NCBI GenBank assembly: GCA_029262995.1 | Contig: JAJCYH010000028.1 | Coordinates: forward strand, 1 to 64,000 | Direction: 5' to 3' | Origin: Saprospiraceae bacterium | Lineage (GTDB): Bacteria > Bacteroidota > Bacteroidia > Chitinophagales > Saprospiraceae | DNA: 64,000 nt | Shown here: positions 7,511 through 16,722 of the stretch, in pieces | Layout: each line of letters begins with the position of its first letter | How positions within the stretch are numbered: position 1 is the stretch's first letter | Made by a program: the position numbers and the translations under genes | The notes under the pieces: generated by a model | Seen by the model: only the letters and a program-made list of their open reading frames with translations | Databases searched by the model: none | Told to the model about the DNA's origin: nothing

Positions 7511-9718
7511 ATGAATCTAGCTAGATTAAATAGCTTTAATACGGATTTTTTTAATTCCGATGCTTCACACTCCCTTCTCCGATTCCAGGAGAGAAGAAAA
7601 TGTTTAAATGCCATTTTTTGGATGACATACGAGAAATTGTCCAATGGTCATAAAACTGTTCTTGTGATAGATCAGGATAATGACCTGGAATATATAAATT
7701 ACTTTTTATCAAAATATAAGTTGGACGATTTATCGATTATATTAGATAAACCTACTGAGCTAGTATCCTTATTTATTATTGAAAGATTCAAAGAGAGTAG
7801 AAAGAATCAAACCAAGATTTCGACTTATCTTGAAGCCAAAGAAAACCTTGATTACCTTAATCAGCAATTGATTGAAAACATAAAGAACTATAATGACCCA
7901 AGCTTGGGAAAACTAAATCTGTTTGATGTGTTTCTACGGATTGAAAATGTACAAGCGCCGATTCTACCAATTGATTTGTTCCAGCTTTTCCCTTTTGATG
8001 AGTATAAAAACAAAAAAAATCTCATTTTGCAAGCCGACAAATTGTATAGAAGAGACTTTCGATATGACCATCATTTTGATTTATTTAGACCTCAGATTTT
8101 TAAAGAACATACACCAGAAAGTCAACTCGTGGTTTTAAACCACCTTAAAGATCAGATAAATGAAATCTTAGGCAAGTATAGTGAATTGGAGCGGCGATTC
8201 TATATTGCAGAAGAATCCAAGATAAGAGAGTCACAACTCCTTATAAGAAAAAAAATAATGAAGTTGGATCAATTAATTCAGACATCATTAAGAGATAATA
8301 ATTCTACGGCCACTCAAAAGGTTAAAAATCTCTACAATGAATTAAAACAAATACTAAATCTTGAACAAAATGATGAATGTGACATAAATGCATGGGAAGC
8401 TTTTAAAAATGCTTTGGACATTCATTTGAAAAAAGAATTATCACTGATTTACAATTCAATGCCTATTAAACTCAAGCAGATTAATTTGCATAGTGGTGAA
8501 AGCGATTTGGAACAGCTGTTCCAAAAGACGGAAGAAATATTGAAGGAATTGAAACGAACTTCAATTTTTAAGAACTACAAAGTACCGTTTTGTAGTAGTG
8601 TATATCACCATAAAGAATCTCTGCTTGACGCAAAATCTATTCTGGAAGCTGCTATTTATGCATTGGTTTATAAAACCGAGCATTTAGAATGGTGCTTGTT
8701 TTATTCGCAATTAGAACAAAAAGATCAGTTATTGATCAAGACATTAATTGAAATAGAATCTGACTGGATGGAATGTTTTGAAGCATCCTACCTTCAAAGT
8801 TATGCAAGTAATGCCTTGTTGTCATTAAGTTCATTGTCCGAAATGCATAAAGACATTTTAGATGCCTATGTTGAACTGGAAGATAAATCTTGTGCATTAT
8901 TGTTTGACAGGTATAAAACTAAGTTAACTAATCTTTCTATCGAAAAAATTTCGGAAGAGGCTAAGAAAGGATTACAATGGATGGATCTCTATAATTCTTA
9001 TGGTGAGGCATTTTCAAATACGTTTCCTTTTCTAATAATAAATTCTTCATTTTATAATACCCATAAAAAGGAAATTGGAGAACATTATAAGACGGTAATA
9101 AGTCTGAATACTATTATTTCAAATCTGAACGATAGCACTTCAGAAAATATGATATTCGCAGGCTATAATGACGGGTTTCTTAAGAATTCTGTAAGTCAAA
9201 TAAAGTCTTTAGAGGACATTGAGGTGTACAATTTTTCTGGAGTAGAGTTTAATGTCAATCGCTCAGCTCAATTTTTAAGTTCTTCTGAATTGGTTAATCT
9301 CTCACTTTATCTTGCTCAGGGAATCAATTATTTTAATACTTCCTATAGGATATTCCAACTAAGAAACACTTCGATTTTGTCATTGCTAACCAACGAGCAA
9401 AACAGTAAGCTAATAATGTATTTGAAGGACACTGGTATCAAGGAGATTTTCACGAATGATGAAAATCAAAACCTTATTCCAGCTCTTTTTGGCGATAAGC
9501 AAAGAAAAACAATGGTATTGGTAGAAGACTATTTATTGAATCCTAAAGAACCAAGCCAAGCTCTTAAACAGAAACTGTTTATTGAAAAGCTACAAGTTGC
9601 TGGTATTCTAATTATTAATCTTGATAATTACAAAAGGCTTACCAAGAAAAGTGATGAGATGAAGTTAGTCGTCAAGAAAGTACTAGAACACGAGCCAAAT
9701 GAACAGATAATCGCCTAA
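7511..9718 (+). CDS. Large protein of unknown function, resembles a catalytically dead superfamily-1 helicase
   Basis: 735 residues from the ATG at 7511. No confident family match from memory, but its order of features follows the large SF1 helicases of the DUF4011/Hrp type. Early (from about residue 19) RFQERRKCLNAIFWMTY stands where a Walker A P-loop would be, followed by SNGHKTVLVIDQDNDLEYI, like the helicase strand after motif I. Then come an LNQQL...NPSLG-like segment, a coiled coil (about 220-275), a long helical middle, and FPFLIINSS...HYKTVISLNTI where helicases have a VIxDEA Walker B. The end has a Vsr/REase-like tail pattern (MVLVEDYLL...LFIEKLQVAGILIINLDNY). P-loop and DEAD residues are absent. 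The stop overlaps the next gene's ATG (TAATG), so the two are coupled. The helicase relation is inference. Confidence 0.75.
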   Translation: MNLARLNSFNTDFFNSDASHSLLRFQERRKCLNAIFWMTYEKLSNGHKTVLVIDQDNDLEYINYFLSKYKLDDLSIILDKPTELVSLFIIERFKESRKNQTKISTYLEAKENLDYLNQQLIENIKNYNDPSLGKLNLFDVFLRIENVQAPILPIDLFQLFPFDEYKNKKNLILQADKLYRRDFRYDHHFDLFRPQIFKEHTPESQLVVLNHLKDQINEILGKYSELERRFYIAEESKIRESQLLIRKKIMKLDQLIQTSLRDNNSTATQKVKNLYNELKQILNLEQNDECDINAWEAFKNALDIHLKKELSLIYNSMPIKLKQINLHSGESDLEQLFQKTEEILKELKRTSIFKNYKVPFCSSVYHHKESLLDAKSILEAAIYALVYKTEHLEWCLFYSQLEQKDQLLIKTLIEIESDWMECFEASYLQSYASNALLSLSSLSEMHKDILDAYVELEDKSCALLFDRYKTKLTNLSIEKISEEAKKGLQWMDLYNSYGEAFSNTFPFLIINSSFYNTHKKEIGEHYKTVISLNTIISNLNDSTSENMIFAGYNDGFLKNSVSQIKSLEDIEVYNFSGVEFNVNRSAQFLSSSELVNLSLYLAQGINYFNTSYRIFQLRNTSILSLLTNEQNSKLIMYLKDTGIKEIFTNDENQNLIPALFGDKQRKTMVLVEDYLLNPKEPSQALKQKLFIEKLQVAGILIINLDNYKRLTKKSDEMKLVVKKVLEHEPNEQIIA

Positions 9719-10161
9719 TGATTAATATTGACCTAGAACAATACCAAGGAAGCCTGAATATATCAGAGAAAGAAGGTAAGCGAATGGTATTTGACCCTAT
9801 TAGGAAAAAGCACCTCGCTTTATTGCCTGAGGAACTTGTCAGACAAAGCTGGATTCAATTCTTGGTAAATAAATACAAAATCAGTCCTTCCTCAATTGGC
9901 ATCGAAAAGCAATTTATGGTTGGCAATCGCCCTAGACGGTTTGATTTGGTCTTATTTCAAAAGGCCATTCCTCATGTTTTATTCGAATTTAAGAGCTATA
10001 AAGCATCCATTAATAATGATACATGTTTTCAGGCAGCACAATATAACTTAGAGCTTAAAGTGCCATTTATGGTCGTAAGTAATGGGGTAGTGCATCATGC
10101 TTTTGAAATAGATTACGAAAATCAGAGTTTTCAAGAACTAATGGATTTAAGCTTTTTGTAA
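9718..10161 (+). CDS. Stand-alone type I restriction HsdR N-terminal-like (PD-(D/E)XK) nuclease-fold protein
   Basis: 147 residues with only the HSDR_N_2-type domain. N-terminal IRKKHLALLPEELVRQSWIQFLV (Glu39) is followed by a strand and the core motif: Asp76 in RRFDLVLF, then Glu90 and Lys92 in LFEFKSYK, and Gln105 in FQAAQYN, so the nuclease catalytic set looks complete. VPFMVVSNG is the typical following strand. Single-domain proteins of this type are common in Bacteroidota and usually have no restriction-modification partner; none is visible here. The ATG shares its A with the TAA of the upstream helicase-like gene, suggesting a coupled two-protein unit. Actual nuclease activity is not established for such stand-alone forms. 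Confidence 0.85.
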   Translation: MINIDLEQYQGSLNISEKEGKRMVFDPIRKKHLALLPEELVRQSWIQFLVNKYKISPSSIGIEKQFMVGNRPRRFDLVLFQKAIPHVLFEFKSYKASINNDTCFQAAQYNLELKVPFMVVSNGVVHHAFEIDYENQSFQELMDLSFL

Positions 10162-10273
10162 AAAAAAGCTCCAGAACAATTAGATTTTATCAGGATATTA
10201 TAGATTTACACCTGTCTGGGCAACAGTGTTGACATTGTGCCTTTAATTAATTAACCTGACGAAATAGAAATTC

Positions 10274-11209
10274 TTGAAAGATCAAGTTGTATTGATAACC
10301 GGGGCTAATGGTCAAATTGGCACCGCCCTTATTCCTGGTTTGCAAAAGATTTATGGTGAGACCAATGTGATTGCCACAGATATCAGAAATCCCAAAGCAG
10401 AGGTTTCAAGGTTTGAAACATTAAATATTCTTAATGATAAAGCATTAACAGATTTTATAGTAAAAAATAAAGTGACCCAGGTCTATCACTTGGCTGCACT
10501 ATTATCATCCAAAGGTGAAGAAGATCCTCATTTCACTTGGTCGCTAAATTTCAATGCCTATTTGAAACTTTTGGAAATTGCAAGGAATAATGCTGTTGAA
10601 AAAATATTTTTTCCCAGCACAATAGGTGTATACGGACCTACGACACCTAAGATAAATACACCTCAGAATAGCTCATTTATCCCTTCAACAGTTTATGGCA
10701 TTTCAAAGATTACGGCAGAGTTATGGAATGAGTATTATCGTAACCGTTATGGTTTGGATATCAGAGGAATGAGATACCCTGGTGTGATCAGTCATGAAAC
10801 GAGACCTCATGGTGGAACTACAGACTTTGCTGTTGAAATATTTTTCGATGCTATTGAAAAAGGCTTTTATAATTGTTATCTGAAAAGCGATACCAGATTG
10901 CCTATGCTCTATATGCCTGATGTGCTTAAAGCTACCTTAGATTTGATGCATGCCGATGCTTCCCGTTTATCTACCTCTATGGCGTATAACATTTTTGGCT
11001 TTTCTCTTACACCAAATGAGCTTTATCAGGAAATTTTAAAGTATATTCCTAAATTACAAATTGATTATACTATAGATCATCGCCAAAAAATTGCAGAAAG
11101 TTGGACAGAAACAATTGATGACAGTCTAGCAAGAAATGATTGGGCTTGGCAACCTAAATATGATATGCCTGCAATGGTTAGTGATATGATCACTAAAATG
11201 AAAAATTAG
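10274..11209 (+). CDS. tdh: L-threonine 3-dehydrogenase, short-chain (extended SDR/epimerase-like) type
   Basis: 311 residues. NAD-dependent oxidation of L-threonine to 2-amino-3-oxobutyrate, which Kbl cleaves to glycine and acetyl-CoA (kbl is at 37155-38345). The Rossmann signature GANGQIG lies at residues 10-16, HLAAL near 75, STIGVYGP near 117 and the catalytic Tyr-x3-Lys in YGISK near 140. MRYPGVIS and HGGTTDFAVEIFFDA are characteristic of the SDR-type threonine dehydrogenases, as opposed to the zinc-dependent E. coli Tdh. The start is a TTG at 10274, since the glycine motif follows at the expected distance and no ATG precedes it. The TonB receptor gene begins 22 bases after its stop. Confidence 0.88.
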   Translation: MKDQVVLITGANGQIGTALIPGLQKIYGETNVIATDIRNPKAEVSRFETLNILNDKALTDFIVKNKVTQVYHLAALLSSKGEEDPHFTWSLNFNAYLKLLEIARNNAVEKIFFPSTIGVYGPTTPKINTPQNSSFIPSTVYGISKITAELWNEYYRNRYGLDIRGMRYPGVISHETRPHGGTTDFAVEIFFDAIEKGFYNCYLKSDTRLPMLYMPDVLKATLDLMHADASRLSTSMAYNIFGFSLTPNELYQEILKYIPKLQIDYTIDHRQKIAESWTETIDDSLARNDWAWQPKYDMPAMVSDMITKMKN

Positions 11210-11231
11210 TAAACCTTTAAAATGAGTTCTA

Positions 11232-13514
11232 ATGTGTAAAAAATTGTTATTCCTTTTGCTTGTCGGTGTATCATGCAATTCAATAATTTTTTGTCAAGGC
11301 TCGGGCATTAAAGGGCGTGTTTTGGATAAAAATACAATGGAAACACTTATTGGGGCTAATGTAGTCATAGGAGATCAGGTGACCGTTACAGGATTAGACG
11401 GAGATTTTGATTTGCCTTTAAAGGCCGGCACTTATTCTCTAAGGGTTAGTTATGTTGGTTATAGTGAGTATGGTGTTGATGTTCAAATCGATGAGGGTCA
11501 ATACATGACATTGGAAATATTAATGTTTTTCTCTTCTAATATTCTCAATACGGCTACTGTTACAAGTTCGAAGTATCAGAAATCTCTCGCAGAATCTCCT
11601 GTTTCTCTTAACGTTATGCAGCCTCAGCTGATAGAAAATGTAAATACAGTAAATATCACTACTGCACTTGATAAAATCCCTGGAGTGCAAATTATTGATA
11701 ACCAAGCTAATATTCGAGGAGGTTCTGGTTGGTCCTATGGCGCTGGAAGTAGAGTTTTATTGCTGATTGATGACATACCTGCCCTTCAAGCCGATGCAGG
11801 AAGACCTAGTTGGGGAGACATTCCTGTTGAAAATATTGCCCAGATAGAAGTGGTTAAGGGGGCTTCTTCAACATTATTTGGGTCAGCTGCATTGAACGGA
11901 ATAATTAATATTCGAACGGGATACGCTACTTCCGAGCCGGTGACTAAGGCGAATGTTAGTTACCGAAGTTATATGAGTCCGAAAGATGATGTAAAGAAGT
12001 GGTGGTCAGAAGCTCCCAGCAGATTGAATGTAGGCGTGGTGCATAAGCAGAAGATAGGCAAATTGGATATGGTAGCCAATGGGTTTTATGAAAACTTTGA
12101 TAGTTATTATGAAGGTGCTTATGATGAAAAAATTAGGATTTCGACAAATTTAAAGTATCGATTAAATGATCATGTACATTTTGGAATCAACAGTATGTAT
12201 AATACAGGTAGAGCTGCTGATTACTTTTTATGGAATAATGGAAGTACAGGAATTTATAAAGGTCTGGATGGTACTTTTTCAGAACGTAAAAACCAAAGAT
12301 TTTATATAGATCCACAAGTTACGATTTATGATAAACATCAAAATAAACATAAAGTTTTTGGACGTTATTATTATATCAATAATGACAATAATGCCAGCCA
12401 ATCTAATTCATCAAAAAGCTTTTATGGAGAGTATCAATTCTCTAAGGACTTCAGAAAGCATGGTCTTAAATTAACGACAGGAGCTGTTGCTTATTTGACA
12501 ACTTCCGATTCTGAACTATTTGGTGATGTTGTATTAAAACACAATAATTACGCTTCTTATTTTGAAATTGATAAAAGCTTAGCAGATGGATTGACCCTTA
12601 CGGCTGGAATGCGGCTTGAATATAATGAGCAATTGAGCCCTGAAGTATTTAAAGGAGATACTATACCAGGTGGAAAAGTAAATGAGTCTAAACTTATTTC
12701 AAGATTTGGACTAAATTATAAGTTGGCTGAGGGTACTTTTTTAAGAGCGTCATGGGGACAGGGATATCGTTTTCCGACGATTGTGGAAAGATTTATTGAA
12801 ACAGCTGTCGGCTCGTTTTTTGTTTTTCCAAATGTTGAACTGCAGTCTGAATCCGGATGGTCCTCCGAGATTGGCATAAAACAGGGATTTAAAGTAAACA
12901 GCTGGGAGGGCTTTTTGGATCTTTCTTTTTTCTGGTCTCAGTACAACAATATGACTGAATTTACCTTGCAGCAAGATAATACTGGTCGTTTCGGCTTTCA
13001 ATCTCAAAATGTAGGCGAGACCGATATAAAAGGATTTGAAATTAACTGGATAGGAAGGTCTAAGCTTTTAGGAGTACCTATCAACATTCTTGCTGGATAC
13101 ACTTATATCAATCCTAAGTATAAAGATTTTGAAAATAATATTCCTGTATATAATTCCATTAGTATCCCAGTTGGTAGTGAGGAAAAGCAAAATATATTAA
13201 AGTATAGAAATAAGCATAACTTCAAAATTGATCTTGAGTCTTATTTTGGTAATTTTTCTGCGGGTGTAGCCTACAATTATACTAGTGCTACGGAGACCAT
13301 AGATCAGCTGCTTGGAAATATTGGACAAATCAGATTATATAGAAAAGCCAATCCTGGTGGTTTTAACAGAATGGACGCAAGGATGGCCTATGATTTTGGT
13401 TTGATTAAATGCAGTCTTTTGGTGGAAAATGTCTTGAACCAAGAAATTACTTTACGACCTGGATTGCTTGAAGCACCAAGAAATATAGGAATGCGTCTTG
13501 ATTTTAATATTTAG
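11232..13514 (+). CDS. TonB-dependent outer-membrane receptor with N-terminal carboxypeptidase-like domain
   Basis: 760 residues. Signal peptide to about residue 20, then a CarboxypepD_reg-like domain (about 25-105: KGRVLDKNTMETLIGANVVI), a plug domain (about 115-230: ALDKIPGVQI, IRGGSGWSYG, LLIDDIPAL, IAQIEVVKGASSTLFGSAALNGIINI) and a beta-barrel ending in GMRLDFNI with a terminal aromatic strand. This architecture takes up siderophores, cobalamin or other ligands using TonB energy; the ligand cannot be inferred, because no SusD-like partner or transport gene is adjacent. It follows threonine dehydrogenase after 22 bases, probably by chance or simple co-transcription. Confidence 0.93.
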   Translation: MCKKLLFLLLVGVSCNSIIFCQGSGIKGRVLDKNTMETLIGANVVIGDQVTVTGLDGDFDLPLKAGTYSLRVSYVGYSEYGVDVQIDEGQYMTLEILMFFSSNILNTATVTSSKYQKSLAESPVSLNVMQPQLIENVNTVNITTALDKIPGVQIIDNQANIRGGSGWSYGAGSRVLLLIDDIPALQADAGRPSWGDIPVENIAQIEVVKGASSTLFGSAALNGIINIRTGYATSEPVTKANVSYRSYMSPKDDVKKWWSEAPSRLNVGVVHKQKIGKLDMVANGFYENFDSYYEGAYDEKIRISTNLKYRLNDHVHFGINSMYNTGRAADYFLWNNGSTGIYKGLDGTFSERKNQRFYIDPQVTIYDKHQNKHKVFGRYYYINNDNNASQSNSSKSFYGEYQFSKDFRKHGLKLTTGAVAYLTTSDSELFGDVVLKHNNYASYFEIDKSLADGLTLTAGMRLEYNEQLSPEVFKGDTIPGGKVNESKLISRFGLNYKLAEGTFLRASWGQGYRFPTIVERFIETAVGSFFVFPNVELQSESGWSSEIGIKQGFKVNSWEGFLDLSFFWSQYNNMTEFTLQQDNTGRFGFQSQNVGETDIKGFEINWIGRSKLLGVPINILAGYTYINPKYKDFENNIPVYNSISIPVGSEEKQNILKYRNKHNFKIDLESYFGNFSAGVAYNYTSATETIDQLLGNIGQIRLYRKANPGGFNRMDARMAYDFGLIKCSLLVENVLNQEITLRPGLLEAPRNIGMRLDFNI

Positions 13515-13606
13515 GATTTTTTCAAAATTGTCATTAAGAAAACCTTTTGCTTTAATTAATGCAATATTAAAGATCCGATTACCCAATAATTCGTTATGTA
13601 GTAAAG

Positions 13607-14602
13607 ATGAAAATGACAGTATATACTATTAGCCTTTGTTTGCTTTTTTGCTTTTGCAATAATGAAACTAAAAAAACGGACGGGATTGAACTTCAAATTG
13701 AGCAAACTAATGAAGTAACAAGCGATTCATTGATTACTGATGTAGAATTAGCAGATGAAAGTATAGCTGATATTACAAAAGAAGAAAGCCAGATTCCAGG
13801 TCCTAAAAAAAATAAATCAGTTCCTGTTGATGTAAAAACAGAATTCAAGGAGACCATTGAACAGGTTGAAGACCAGTCTGAAGTAATGAAAGATGAACGA
13901 CCACCGGTAGAAGAGCCTAAGGAATTTGCCGGTAAGATTGAACAGTTTGATCAAACCAACGGATTAAACAAACATGATGCATTTGACAAACTATTGCTCA
14001 AGCATGTAAGTACAGATGGACGTGTTGATTATATTGGATTTAAGCAAGATGTAGCACTGCTTAATGAATACCTTGGAATTTTGTCAGTTCAAAAAAGCGG
14101 AGCTATGAAAAGAGAAGAAGCTCTCGCTTATTGGATTAATACGTACAATGCGTTTACAATAAAATTGATACTTGACCATTACCCGATTAGTAGCATTACC
14201 GATTTGGAAGGTGGCAAGCCCTGGGATAAGAAATGGATTACTATAAACAGTAAGATTTATTCTCTTAATCAAATTGAAAATGAAATTATAAGACCACAAT
14301 TCAAGGAGCCTAGAATTCACTTTGCTGTCAATTGTGCAGCTAAATCCTGTCCGCCCTTAATGAATAGAGCATGGACAGCTAGCAACTTAGAAGAAAGCCT
14401 TGAAAAGCAAACCATTGCTTTTATTAATAATTCAAAATACAATAGCATTTCTAAAACTAGGATAGCTGTTTCAAAGATATTTGAATGGTATAAGGATGAT
14501 TTTGGAAATTTGATAAAATTCCTAAACAAATATTCCAAAGAAGAAATATCTAGGAATGCGCAGATCACTTTTCTTGAATACAACTGGGCTTTAAATAAAT
14601 GA
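13607..14602 (+). CDS. DUF547 domain lipoprotein
   Basis: 331 residues. Lipoprotein-like start (MTVYTISLCLLFCFCNN), a charged Glu/Lys/Val/Pro-rich linker from about 25 to 120, then DUF547 (about 120-325). Domain landmarks: YWINTYNAFTIKLILDHYP, a KPWDKKW turn, SLNQIENEIIRPQF, the conserved HFAVNCAAKSCPPL and SKIFEWYKDDF. The conserved His/Cys/Asn set looks intact, which suggests a papain-like-fold enzyme, but no substrate is known for the family. The next gene starts 8 bases after its stop, so the two form an operon. Confidence 0.88.
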   Translation: MKMTVYTISLCLLFCFCNNETKKTDGIELQIEQTNEVTSDSLITDVELADESIADITKEESQIPGPKKNKSVPVDVKTEFKETIEQVEDQSEVMKDERPPVEEPKEFAGKIEQFDQTNGLNKHDAFDKLLLKHVSTDGRVDYIGFKQDVALLNEYLGILSVQKSGAMKREEALAYWINTYNAFTIKLILDHYPISSITDLEGGKPWDKKWITINSKIYSLNQIENEIIRPQFKEPRIHFAVNCAAKSCPPLMNRAWTASNLEESLEKQTIAFINNSKYNSISKTRIAVSKIFEWYKDDFGNLIKFLNKYSKEEISRNAQITFLEYNWALNK

Positions 14603-14610
14603 TTTAAATA

Positions 14611-15573
14611 ATGAGTAAGGTAAAAGCTGTATTCCTAGACGCTTACACTCTGGATCCTGGCGATAATGATTTGTCGTTATTATCTGATTTATTGGATTTG
14701 GAAATTTATCCTCGAACCTTAGTTAATGAGATCATTGAACGAGCAAGATCTTGTGAAGTTGTAATTACTAATAAATGTAAGTTGAATAGGGTGATATTAC
14801 ATGCATTGCCAAATTTGAAATTTATTCAAGTGGCAGCAACTGGTTATAATAATATTGATATAGCCTATGCATCAGAAAACAATATTAAGGTCTGTAATGT
14901 AGCTGGTTACAGTACAGCTTCTGTGACACAGCATGTTTTTGCTATGATCCTTAATTACCTTAACCAAACGGCGCTTTACACTAATGAATCCAAAGAAGGT
15001 ATTTGGTCCTATAGACCAGATTTTTCTTATTGGCATTCACCTATTGAAGAGTTAAAAGGCAAAACTTTAGGACTTATAGGTTTTGGTAAAATAGGTCAAA
15101 GTGTTGCCAGAGTTGCTCATGCATTTGGAATGAAGGTGATGGTATTAAAATATATGGACTTAAATAGTGAAGATTATTTTACTGTTGTAGACTTTGATAG
15201 CTTACTCCAAAATTCTGATATTATTAGTTTGCATGCACCCCTAAATGCATCAACCAAAAATATTATAGATCGTAATTCATTACATAAAATGAAGAAGCAA
15301 TGCATTCTTGTAAATACTGGAAGAGGGGGATTAATTGATGAAGAAGATTTATTTCATGCATTGCGAGATGGAGAAATTGGAGTTGCTTTATTGGATGTTC
15401 TGAATACTGAGCCCCCGAATCCTGAGCATATACTTTTGAAGCTAGATAATTGTTTCATTACACCTCATCAAGCTTGGGCAAGTTTACAAGCGAGAAGGCA
15501 ACTGGTCAGATTAATGTCTGATAATATAGAATCTTATCTCCGGTCAGATGCAAACTTGAAGATGGTTTATTAA
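14611..15573 (+). CDS. D-2-hydroxyacid dehydrogenase, glycerate/hydroxypyruvate-like
   Basis: 320 residues. NAD-dependent reduction of a 2-oxo acid to the D-2-hydroxy acid. Substrate-binding half first (NKCKLNRVILHALPNLKFIQVAATGYNNID), then the Rossmann domain with GLIGFGKIGQ and the catalytic triad: Arg in VNTGRGGLIDE, Glu in LNTEPP and His in TPHQAWAS. The PHQAWAS...RRQLV ending is typical of the HprA-like branch (glycerate dehydrogenase/hydroxypyruvate reductase); exact substrate is inferred. The last four bases overlap the stop of the convergent BON-LysM gene. Confidence 0.88.
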   Translation: MSKVKAVFLDAYTLDPGDNDLSLLSDLLDLEIYPRTLVNEIIERARSCEVVITNKCKLNRVILHALPNLKFIQVAATGYNNIDIAYASENNIKVCNVAGYSTASVTQHVFAMILNYLNQTALYTNESKEGIWSYRPDFSYWHSPIEELKGKTLGLIGFGKIGQSVARVAHAFGMKVMVLKYMDLNSEDYFTVVDFDSLLQNSDIISLHAPLNASTKNIIDRNSLHKMKKQCILVNTGRGGLIDEEDLFHALRDGEIGVALLDVLNTEPPNPEHILLKLDNCFITPHQAWASLQARRQLVRLMSDNIESYLRSDANLKMVY

Positions 15574-16058
15574 GATTTTGAATTAATAATTATTTGCGGA
15601 ATTCTGATTTTGAAACCTGGAATTATATTGGTGGGATCTTGCAGAATGTTTTTGTTGGCAATAAATATTTCGTTGTATAGCAGACTATCATTAAGGTGTA
15701 CGAGAGCGATTTTGGACAATGTATCACCTTCTTTGATTTCGTAAAATTGTGGCGATAATTCTAGTGATCCTTCTAATAAATTAACAACCTTGATTATGCC
15801 TCTAATGTTTCCCATGAGTAAGATTGCAGTTTCTGCATCAAATCTGGAATGACAATGACCTCGTAGAGTTATCTGATCTTCATTAATTTTGATATTAATG
15901 TCTTTTATATTAAGGCCGAGGAATTTGAGTATACCTTCAAGCATTCCTTCTTGTTTGAGGGTTAAATGTTCCTTTGGTATTTTGTAAATCCGATTGCTTA
16001 GTAAAGCCTGTTCTAAAAACAGGCTTCCAGTTTCCTTATTAAATGAATACGATTGCAT
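15570..16058 (-). CDS. BON-LysM domain protein (YgaU/Kbp-like)
   Basis: 162 residues with no signal peptide. A BON-like alpha/beta domain (about 45-100: GLNIKDINIKINEDQITLRGHC...ILLMGNIRGIIKVVN) is followed by one LysM domain (about 107-155: YEIKEGDTLSKIALVHL...IFIANKNIL...NIIPGFKIRIP). The order and size match E. coli Kbp (YgaU), a cytoplasmic potassium-binding protein; in other lineages LysM binds peptidoglycan. Absence of a signal sequence favours the Kbp-like reading. It converges on the dehydrogenase gene with a four-base overlap. Confidence 0.82.
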   Translation of the reverse strand: MQSYSFNKETGSLFLEQALLSNRIYKIPKEHLTLKQEGMLEGILKFLGLNIKDINIKINEDQITLRGHCHSRFDAETAILLMGNIRGIIKVVNLLEGSLELSPQFYEIKEGDTLSKIALVHLNDSLLYNEIFIANKNILQDPTNIIPGFKIRIPQIIINSKS

Positions 16059-16167
16059 GAAAGCTTAAGTAGGTGATATTTGTGAATAATAGATTATTAA
16101 CTTTAGTCTTGGTTGATATAATCCTAATGAAAATAGCAATGATTTATCAAGATTAGCATAATTGTTA

Positions 16168-16175
16168 TATTTTTG
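16168..16175 (+). promoter_or_regulatory. -7 promoter box (TATTTTTG) before the small exported protein
   Basis: Exact TAnnTTTG match, 15 bases upstream of the ATG at 16191. The in-frame TTG at 16173 lies inside the box, so it is unlikely to be a start codon. Confidence 0.55.
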
Positions 16176-16190
16176 CGGCAGATAGTTGAT

Positions 16191-16568
16191 ATGCGAATAT
16201 TTAAGATCATTTTTTTTTTCTTATTCATTACACCTGGACAGACGGATGCTGTGTCAGTCGTACAGGAAAGCGATACGCCTAATGACCATGGTGATCTTGT
16301 ACAGGGTATAACCGCTATGGTCAATGAAAGTGTTCCACTAAATACTTTCAGATCTTCAAAGAAAAAAATAAGCAAGCCATTTATAAAGAAAATTCATGGA
16401 TATGGACTGCAAGCTGAACTCGCGTTCAGTTCTTTACCAAATCCTTTATTGAATAACGCTGTTTTAGCAGGTTCATTATTTGATACTGCGCTTGTTTCTG
16501 AGCAATGGATTCGGTATTGCCTCAGGTCAAAGTCAAGTTCTCTTTCCCAATCTGGTGATCAGAGCTAA
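16191..16568 (+). CDS. Small exported protein of unknown function, possibly frameshifted at its C-terminus
   Basis: 125 residues from the ATG at 16191. A hydrophobic signal sequence (MRIFKIIFFFLFITPGQTDA) is followed by a polar stretch and a basic patch (SSKKKISKPFIKKIHGYG). I recognise no family. The last 30 residues are Ser/Arg/Gln-rich and unlike the rest. In the +1 frame the same stretch (about 16492-16581) reads as beta-strand-like sequence ending GFGIASGQSQVLF...LVIRANFFV, with the hydrophobic, aromatic ending common in outer-membrane proteins. That hints at a frameshift near 16460-16495, but the point cannot be located. The gene has a good -7 box and sits alone between convergent or divergent neighbours. 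Confidence 0.45.
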   Translation: MRIFKIIFFFLFITPGQTDAVSVVQESDTPNDHGDLVQGITAMVNESVPLNTFRSSKKKISKPFIKKIHGYGLQAELAFSSLPNPLLNNAVLAGSLFDTALVSEQWIRYCLRSKSSSLSQSGDQS

Positions 16569-16684
16569 TTTTTTTGTTTAGTAGCTTAGATTAAGATACT
16601 TTGATATATAATTCTATATATCAATTAATTACACATTAAAATATTATTCAATATATAAAACAACGGGAAAAGTCAAATAACTAC

Positions 16685-16692
16685 TATATTTG
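16685..16692 (+). promoter_or_regulatory. -7 promoter box (TATATTTG) for secDF
   Basis: Exact TAnnTTTG match, 30 bases upstream of the ATG at 16723. The TTG at 16690-16692 is in frame with secDF but belongs to the box, which decides for the ATG at 16723. Confidence 0.65.
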
Positions 16693-16722
16693 CGCAAATT
16701 TTCCCTAAATAAAATTAAAACA

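Noticed and set aside
9718-10161. Complete type I restriction-modification system
   Set aside because: Only the HsdR N-terminal nuclease-like domain is present. There is no HsdM, HsdS or helicase motor with intact motifs nearby.
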